A stretch of DNA of 9,575 nucleotides, taken from contig PXDE01000071.1 in NCBI GenBank assembly GCA_003566475.1, positions 1 through 9,575 on the forward strand, written 5' to 3'. Source of the stretch: PVC group bacterium (GTDB taxonomy: Bacteria > Verrucomicrobiota > Kiritimatiellia > SS1-B-03-39 > PXDE01). Both the position numbers and the translations under genes were made by a program. The notes below the pieces were generated by a model. That model saw only the letters and a program-made list of their open reading frames with translations, had not been told where the DNA came from and searched no databases. This document shows, in pieces, positions 1-3,087 of the stretch (positions are counted from its first letter, which is position 1; every line of letters begins with the position of its first letter).

Positions 1-357
1 ATAGGGAAGGGTCTCGACCACAGGGCAGCAGCCCCCCTCATCCTGCGCCGCAACATCGATGCAAAACAGGGAGGGGGTTCCGGCGTACTCCAGGGGAGTG
101 CGCTTCCATGCTCCCGGAGGGCCTCTATCCACGATACGCCCGTCTTCCCAGTAGGCAGCCAGGTCGGCCACAGATGGTACTTGGACGGCATGACTGCCAA
201 AGTCAATGGTACCGGTTCCGATAGTCTCGGCCCAGGCCCTGTAGTCCGGAGCCAGCGGCCTCCCAGTCGCCCGCTCCAGCCTGTCGTGATCCGCTGGATC
301 CTGGATGACCAGGTGCTTCCGATAGATCTCCGGAGGGAGGTACCCCAGGAGGTCCAT
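1..357 (-). CDS. SUKH (SMI1/KNR4)-like protein, partial at left edge
   Basis: Reading leftwards, this frame is open from an upstream TAA (430-432) to the window edge, so the C-terminus is missing. I take ATG 357 as the start. A TTG at 420 and a GTG at 360 are alternatives, and no start has a strong Shine-Dalgarno. The product contains LPPEIYRKHLVIQDP, then DHDRLERATGRPLAPDYRAW, an acidic and aromatic middle (VADLAAYWEDGR) and SLFCIDVAAQDEGGCCPVV near the edge. The 'LE...G..L..DYR.W' segment followed by a later 'F..D.......PV' strand is the general pattern of the SUKH superfamily. That family includes immunity proteins of polymorphic toxin systems but also many proteins of unknown role, so the assignment is moderate and function is not claimed. 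The in-frame stretch 358-429 also reads like protein (DPLTRQKAPKSAGEQCQF), so the true start may be further upstream or lost. It diverges from the transposase fragment that starts about 100 bp away. Confidence 0.5.
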   Translation of the reverse strand, partial: MDLLGYLPPEIYRKHLVIQDPADHDRLERATGRPLAPDYRAWAETIGTGTIDFGSHAVQVPSVADLAAYWEDGRIVDRGPPGAWKRTPLEYAGTPSLFCIDVAAQDEGGCCPVVETLPY

Positions 358-454
358 CACGAACTGGCACTGCTCGCCTGCCGACTTGGGCGCCTTCTGT
401 CTTGTCAGAGGATCCCCCAAAGTAGGGGCTTAGGGGACAGGAAGATCTACGCAC

Positions 455-522
455 CTGGTTGACCCCCGAACATGACCAAGGCGAGGATCGGCCTCCCGTG
501 CAACCAACACGAAGGAGGACCG
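455..522 (+). mobile_element. Possible left terminus of an IS21-like element
   Basis: The stretch directly before the transposase fragment contains GTTGACCCCCGAACATGACC, two nearby GACC words. IS21-family ends commonly carry several short internal repeats of this kind upstream of istA. An AAGGAGGA ribosome-binding site at 512-519 serves the ATG at 523. The exact outer boundary cannot be fixed because no right end or target duplication is visible. Confidence 0.3.
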
Positions 523-699
523 ATGCCCCGCCTCAGCCAGGAGGAGACTGTGAGCATTCGAGTGCTTGATGGCAAGGAGATGGAGCGCCGGAAGATCGCC
601 CGGGCTCTGGGCGTGAGCGAAGGCGCCGTGCGGTACCATCTGCGGAAGGCGGCCGAAGGCCGGTCCGGGGAGGACGGCCGGCGCGGCAAGGAGACGGCG
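523..699 (+). pseudogene. Truncated IS21-like transposase (IstA) N-terminus
   Basis: The first 56 or so residues (MPRLSQEETVSIRVL, then RRKIARALGVSEGAVRYHLR at about 22-41) form the helix-turn-helix N-terminal domain seen in IS21-type transposases. In the family this domain precedes a long DDE integrase domain, with a helper ATPase (IstB) downstream. Neither is present. After about residue 56 (near 690) the family-like sequence stops. The frame runs on to a TGA at 802-804 only because it reads antisense through the neighbouring antitoxin-like gene. GGAGG at 514-518 lies 4 nt before the ATG, so a short DNA-binding fragment could still be translated. An ordinary small HTH regulator is possible, but the abrupt loss of similarity favours a transposase remnant. 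Confidence 0.55.
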
Positions 700-942
700 T
701 CAGTCCCGTGGATCACCCAGCATCTCCCCAAGCAGGTCGTCTTCGGAAGTGACAGGCCGGACCGGCCCTCCGACCCGGGCTGGACGACGGCTCCGGAGCG
801 TTGAGGTCTGCGCGAGATTCCGGCGGTAGTACTCCTCCATGGCCGCCCGGATCACCGCAGAGGTCGGTTGCCCGGAACGCTTCGCGTATTCCGCATAGGA
901 TCTATGAACGGCCTCATCCACATTGATGGTGATGGTCTTCAT
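700..942 (-). CDS. Ribbon-helix-helix (CopG-like) antitoxin, orphan
   Basis: This 80-residue protein starts MKTITINVDEAVHRSYAEYA. It has a short beta strand (KTITINVD, 2-9), a helix (10-22), a turn (SGQPTS, 23-28) and a second helix (AVIRAAMEEYYRRNL, 29-43), the ribbon-helix-helix DNA-binding fold of CopG/VapB-type antitoxins. The tail (SEDDLLGEMLGD, 66-77) resembles the toxin-binding acidic tail of such proteins. I chose ATG 942 because it begins directly with the first strand. The ribosome-binding site is weak (an AGG about 9 nt upstream). In the family the toxin gene usually follows immediately, often overlapping the stop. Here the sequence past the stop is the broken end of the IS21-like fragment on the other strand, and no PIN or RelE-like frame is visible. 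An autoregulator without a partner is possible. The RHH fold is well supported; the antitoxin role is inferred. Confidence 0.7.
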   Translation of the reverse strand: MKTITINVDEAVHRSYAEYAKRSGQPTSAVIRAAMEEYYRRNLAQTSTLRSRRPARVGGPVRPVTSEDDLLGEMLGDPRD

Positions 943-1080
943 ACATGAAAACCTACATTCCCCTGCTCCTGGGCGCCAAGAATCTGGGATCGGGCTCTCC
1001 TCGCGCATGACCCGGCATGGGGCCGCAGTGGCCGCGTGAAGGCTCCCCAAGGAATGCGGCGCCACGCCGGCCGCCCCGTG

Positions 1081-1101
1081 GAAGCGGATTCCTTCCGCTT
1101 C
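1081..1101. repeat. Perfect 8-bp hairpin in copy A
   Basis: GAAGCGGA (1081-1088) pairs perfectly with TCCGCTTC (1094-1101) around a 5-nt loop. The same 21 bases recur at 1798-1818 in copy B. No T-run follows, so it is not a standard terminator on the + strand. Confidence 0.75.
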
Positions 1102-1106
1102 CCCCG

Positions 1107-1142
1107 GTCCAAGGCCTGGACGGTTTCGTCCAAGGTCTGGAC
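1107..1142. repeat. Tandem 21-bp repeat of small hairpins, copy A
   Basis: GTCCA-AGGCC-TGGAC (1107-1121) and GTCCA-AGGTC-TGGAC (1128-1142) are two 5-bp inverted repeats set 21 bp apart. The pair is conserved in copy B at 1824-1838 and 1845-1859. Confidence 0.7.
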
Positions 1143-1174
1143 GGCTGAACCCGACGAGAACCGCGCCTGGGGAG

Positions 1175-1214
1175 GGCCTGTCCCCATCCAGGAGGGTCTG
1201 TCCCTATCGGACGG
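1175..1214 (+). repeat. 20-bp repeat array, two units
   Basis: Units start at 1175 (GGCCTGTCCCC...) and 1195 (GGTCTGTCCCT...), exactly 20 bp apart. The general unit across the window is GGTCTGTCCCTATCCGGAAG. Copy B has only one unit at the equivalent place (1891), so copy number has changed by one unit. Confidence 0.8.
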
Positions 1215-1218
1215 GGAG

Positions 1219-1246
1219 AACCACGGATGGACACGGATGGACACGG
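1219..1246 (+). repeat. ACCACGGATGGACACGG-type dispersed repeat
   Basis: AACCACGG followed by two ATGGACACGG words. A related copy in the same orientation lies at 1915-1935 and an inverted relative at 2418-2445. Similar words are, from memory, common between genes in several environmental bacterial lineages. Confidence 0.6.
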
Positions 1247-1270
1247 CTGGGGAGGAGGTCCGGCCGGAAA

Positions 1271-1330
1271 GGCCTGTCCCTCTCCCGGAAGACCTGGCCC
1301 TATCCGGGAGGGTCTGTCCCTTTGGGCTCC
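1271..1330 (+). repeat. 20-bp repeat array, three units
   Basis: Units begin at 1271 (GGCCTGTCCCT), 1291 (GACCTGGCCCT) and 1311 (GGTCTGTCCCT), in perfect 20-bp register. The array ends with GGGCTCC, as does the array of copy B. Confidence 0.8.
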
Positions 1331-1382
1331 TCCGTTCCGGCCCCTTCACTCGGCGCGCTCCTCCATCGGCGGCAGGCTTGCT

Positions 1383-1400
1383 CCCCGCATGCCGACGGGG
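1383..1400. repeat. Small inverted repeat in the hicB leader
   Basis: CCCCG (1383-1387) and CGGGG (1396-1400) flank GCATGC-type sequence, 34 nt before the hicB start. It could be part of an operator, since HicB proteins usually repress their own promoter, but there is no direct evidence. Confidence 0.3.
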
Positions 1401-1434
1401 TAGGTTTTCGCCGTAACGACGTGGAGCGCAGCCG

Positions 1435-1647
1435 ATGAAGTTTCGAATTCTCCTTGAACCAGATGAGGATGGGGTTCTCGTCGCCACGGTTCCCTCGCTG
1501 CCGGGGTGCGTCTCCCAGGGGTCTACCCGTGACGAGGCCCTGCACAACGTGCGCGAGGCCATCGAGGGGTATGTGGAGAGCCTCCGGGAGCGTGATGAGC
1601 CGATCCCCCCGCCTATCCGCGAGGAAGTGGTGGATGTCGCCCTGTGA
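1435..1647 (+). CDS. hicB: HicB-family antitoxin (short form)
   Basis: This 70-residue protein starts MKFRILLEPDEDGVLVATVP and continues SLPGCVSQGSTRDEALHNVREAIEGYV. That is the partial RNase-H-like HicB fold: strand, acidic turn, strand ending in P.LPGC.SQG, then a helix of the T..EAL.N..EAI.GY type. The length is normal for the short class without a separate C-terminal DNA-binding domain. GGAG at 1423-1426 lies 8 nt before the ATG. In the family HicB neutralises HicA, a double-stranded-RNA-binding mRNA interferase, and the two genes are adjacent. Here the following hicA frame overlaps by GTGA (1644-1647) but is reduced to 24 codons, so this antitoxin looks orphaned. It is bracketed by the two repeat cassettes. 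The family assignment is strong. Confidence 0.85.
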   Translation: MKFRILLEPDEDGVLVATVPSLPGCVSQGSTRDEALHNVREAIEGYVESLRERDEPIPPPIREEVVDVAL

Positions 1648-1718
1648 GCGTGCTCCCTCGGGTTTCCGGGCGCCAGGCCGTCGCCGTGGACGATTTCGTG
1701 CGGCTGCTACGCGGCTAG
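1644..1718 (+). pseudogene. hicA: hicA toxin relic with internal deletion
   Basis: The GTG at 1644 overlaps the hicB stop (GTGA) and opens a 24-codon frame. Its first part, VSVLPRVSGRQAV, matches the usual HicA start ('LPR.SG.E..'). Its last part, VDDFVRLLRG, matches the usual HicA C-terminal helix ('glsv.eFl.ll'). A normal HicA has roughly 60-80 residues, including a Gly-Ser-His segment with the catalytic histidine. That whole middle is missing, so the toxin should be inactive. The remaining frame is still open and ends TAG at 1716-1718, where repeat cassette B begins. The fit to both ends makes chance unlikely, but the C-terminal part is short. Confidence 0.65.
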
Positions 1719-1797
1719 GCTCTCCTTGCGCATGGGCCCGGACATGGGGCCGTAGAGGCACCGCCAAGGAATGCGGAGCCACGCCGACCGCCCCGTA

Positions 1798-1818
1798 GAA
1801 GCGGATTCCTTCCGCTTC
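1798..1818. repeat. Perfect 8-bp hairpin in copy B
   Basis: GAAGCGGA (1798-1805) and TCCGCTTC (1811-1818) around a 5-nt loop, identical to 1081-1101. It is followed by the two 5-bp hairpins at 1824-1838 and 1845-1859. Confidence 0.75.
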
Positions 1819-1890
1819 CCCCGGTCCAAGCCCTGGACGGTTTCGTCCAAGGTCTGGACGGCTGACCCCGACGAGAATCACGCCCGGGAG

Positions 1891-1910
1891 GGTCTGTCCC
1901 TAACGGACGG
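1891..1910 (+). repeat. 20-bp repeat, single unit
   Basis: GGTCTGTCCCTAACGGACGG. It is in the same place as the two-unit array 1175-1214 of copy A. Confidence 0.7.
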
Positions 1911-1914
1911 GGAG

Positions 1915-1935
1915 AACCACGCATGGACACGGATG
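1915..1935 (+). repeat. ACCACG..ATGGACACGG dispersed repeat, second copy
   Basis: AACCACGCATGGACACGGATG. It is shorter than the copy at 1219-1246, having lost the last ATGGACACGG word. Confidence 0.55.
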
Positions 1936-1957
1936 GGGGAGGGGTTCAGGCCAGGGA

Positions 1958-2037
1958 GGCCTGTCGCTTTCGCGGAAGACCTGTCCCCAGTGGGTAGGGT
2001 CTGTCCCTATCCGGAAGGGTCTGTCCCTCTGGGCTCC
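1958..2037 (+). repeat. 20-bp repeat array, four units
   Basis: Units begin at 1958 (GGCCTGTCGCT), 1978 (GACCTGTCCCC), 1998 (GGTCTGTCCCTATCCGGAAG) and 2018 (GGTCTGTCCCTCTGGGCTCC), all exactly 20 bp apart. It is the longest run of the unit in the window. Confidence 0.85.
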
Positions 2038-2045
2038 GTGAGGGC

Positions 2046-2085
2046 TGCGTCTGACCGGCTCGTCAAGTTGAGCGAGTCGGACGCA
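2046..2085. repeat. Hairpin after copy B
   Basis: TGCGTC (2046-2051) pairs with GACGCA (2080-2085). The pairing continues through a T.G wobble and GAC/GTC, giving a 10-bp outer stem with a bulged top. The overlapping CAACCCC-GT-TGGGGT word at 2085-2098 forms a second small inverted repeat. Confidence 0.5.
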
Positions 2086-2121
2086 ACCCCGTTGGGGTAG
2101 GTCGTTGGGGGGGGCGAGGGA

Positions 2122-2152
2122 CCCAGGGTAGCGGCAGGGCCGCAACCCTGGG
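2122..2152. repeat. 13-bp stem-loop with one mismatch
   Basis: CCCAGGGT-A-GCGGC (2122-2135) and GCCGC-A-ACCCTGGG (2139-2152) form an 8 + 5 bp stem with a single A/A mismatch and a 3-nt loop. No T-run follows on either side. It is the strongest structure in the non-coding region before the purine operon. Confidence 0.75.
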
Positions 2153-2162
2153 CTGGCGGATG

Positions 2163-2179
2163 GAACCCCGTCGGGGTTC
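2163..2179. repeat. Tight palindrome GAACCCCG-T-CGGGGTTC
   Basis: This is a perfect 8-bp inverted repeat with a 1-nt centre. A related word, CAACCCCGTTGGGGT, lies at 2084-2098, so the large stem-loop 2122-2152 is framed by two similar palindromes. Confidence 0.7.
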
Positions 2180-2382
2180 GGAGCCGGAACCTCCATCCGT
2201 TCCACGGTCCTGGCAATCGCTCACCACGTATCCCCCTCCCCTCCCCATTCGCGTACATTGGCGTCCATGTCTTCATCCCGCCTTGGGGGTGATTCGCGGT
2301 TCCACCCTCTTCCCCCCTCTGTGAACCTCCGTAACCTCTGCGGCCTCTGTGGTTCGTTTGGTTGTGGCCCTTCAGCCGGGAG

Positions 2383-2422
2383 GGTCTGTCCCTATCCGAA
2401 GAGACCTGTCCCTAGTTTCGTG
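2383..2422 (+). repeat. 20-bp repeat array, two units, outside the cassettes
   Basis: Units begin at 2383 (GGTCTGTCCCTATCCGAAGA) and 2403 (GACCTGTCCCTAGTTTCGTG). They have the same 20-bp register and orientation as the cassette arrays. The second unit decays into the next repeat. Confidence 0.75.
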
Positions 2423-2445
2423 TCCATTCGTGTGCATTCGTGGTT
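2418..2445 (-). repeat. Inverted relative of the ACCACGGATGGACACGG repeat
   Basis: On the minus strand this reads AACCACGAATGCACACGAAT followed by GGACACGA, the same pattern as 1219-1246 with A for G at several places. A more degraded relative may lie at 2248-2276. Confidence 0.55.
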
Positions 2446-2470
2446 ACTCTGGCCCTTCTTCAAAGGGGCA

Positions 2471-2499
2471 TTGACCCGGGGGCGAAGGCGGATTACAAA
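2471..2499 (+). promoter_or_regulatory. Candidate sigma70-type promoter of the pur operon
   Basis: TTGACC (2471-2476) and TACAAA (2494-2499) are separated by 17 nt, matching 5 of 6 and 4 of 6 consensus bases in an otherwise very GC-rich stretch. Transcription would start near 2506, leaving a leader of about 130 nt before purS. I see no purine, PRPP or ZTP riboswitch and no clear operator palindrome in that leader. Confidence 0.4.
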
Positions 2500-2637
2500 C
2501 GGGGGCCTAACCACATGTTGTGGCCTGGAGAGGTCCGGGGCCCAAGGTGTGGGGGTGGTGACACGTAATTCTCAGCGGGGCAATGGGATGGACTGGCTGG
2601 ACGGGTGTCGATTCGGGCGTAGCGAGGGAGGCGGGTC

Positions 2638-3087
2638 ATGAGGCTCGAGGTGGAACTGGTGAACCGATACCGGACGCCGCGCAGCGTCAATGGCCTGCTC
2701 TATACCCCGACGGACTCGGCGGCCACGGTGCGAGAAACCCGCCGCTATATCCTGGAGGCCCGGGCCGACGCCCCCGCCCTCGAAGCCTTTGCCCGCAAGG
2801 TCCTGCAGGATCCGGTGAGCGAGGATCTGCATGTGGGCCCCTCCCCCGCCCTCGACGGCTGGGACTTCCTGGTGGATATCCGCCTGAAGCCCGGCCTCCT
2901 GGACCTGGAGAAGGAGTATGTGTTAAAGGCCGCCCGCGATCTCCGCGAGGCCGGGGTGGCCCTGGAGTCGGTGACCCCGGTGCGCCGCATCTACGTGAGC
3001 GGCGCCGGGGCCAGCCTCCCGCCGGAACGCCTGACCCGCGACGTGGTGAACCCGGCCATTCAGCACGGGGAGGTGGTGTCGGCATGA
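2638..3087 (+). CDS. purS: FGAM synthase subunit PurS, two-domain form
   Basis: PurS is the small structural subunit that bridges PurL and PurQ in phosphoribosylformylglycinamidine synthase (purine step 4). At 149 residues this one is nearly twice the usual 80-90. It appears to contain two PurS-like halves. Half 1 (about 1-67) runs to ALEAFARKVLQDPVSEDLHV. Half 2 (about 75-147) starts DFLVDIRLKPGLLDLEKEYV, the classic PurS 'KPG..D..G' region, and ends RLTRDVVNPAIQHGEV. Both halves end with the 'L.(N/D)P..E' word typical of PurS C-termini. This looks like the PurS pseudo-dimer at the N-terminus of long PurL enzymes, here as a separate gene. GGAGG at 2627-2631 sits 6 nt before the ATG. The stop overlaps the purL start (ATGA, 3084-3087). 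PurS identity is strong from context; the duplication is read by eye. Confidence 0.8.
   Translation: MRLEVELVNRYRTPRSVNGLLYTPTDSAATVRETRRYILEARADAPALEAFARKVLQDPVSEDLHVGPSPALDGWDFLVDIRLKPGLLDLEKEYVLKAARDLREAGVALESVTPVRRIYVSGAGASLPPERLTRDVVNPAIQHGEVVSA

Larger units (their letters stand above)
993..1330. repeat. Intergenic hairpin cassette, copy A
   Basis: This is one of two diverged direct copies; the other is 1718-2037. Shared landmarks in order are GGCTCTCC, GCGCATG, CCAAGGAATGCGG, a perfect 8-bp hairpin (1081-1101), two 21-bp-spaced 5-bp hairpins (1107-1121 and 1128-1142), a 20-bp unit array, an ACCACGGATGGACACGG-type element, a second 20-bp unit array, and a GGGCTCC end. Copy A has two 20-bp units before the ACCACGG element and three after. 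No coding function is seen; open frames through it on both strands are GC-driven. Confidence 0.8.
1718..2037. repeat. Intergenic hairpin cassette, copy B
   Basis: This is a diverged direct copy of 993-1330 with the same order of landmarks, starting GGCTCTCC at the last base of the hicA relic stop and ending GGGCTCC. It differs by many substitutions and by whole 20-bp units: one unit before the ACCACG element (A has two) and four after (A has three). Hairpin 1798-1818 is identical to that of copy A. Confidence 0.8.

Noticed and set aside
181..462. Plus-strand open frame opposite the SUKH-like gene.
   Set aside because: The residue pattern is poor and the opposite strand carries the natural-looking protein in the same codon register.
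939..1881. Long overlapping minus-strand open frames through the repeat cassettes.
   Set aside because: They span repeats and hairpins, share sequence only because the cassettes are duplicated, and lack RBS and protein families.
1175..2422. The 20-bp repeats as a CRISPR array.
   Set aside because: Units are directly adjacent with no spacers, they vary, and there are no cas genes.
2500..2637. A purine, PRPP or ZTP riboswitch in the purS leader.
   Set aside because: GGACTGGC at 2590-2597 faintly recalls part of the ZTP motif, but the rest of that motif, and those of the other classes, are absent.
2583..3083. The purL frame stays open upstream across purS, which would give a 966-residue protein.
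   Set aside because: The extra residues are Pro/Gly/Arg-rich with no family match. purS in another frame has a clear family pattern and RBS, and ATG 3084 has a proper SD and ATGA overlap.
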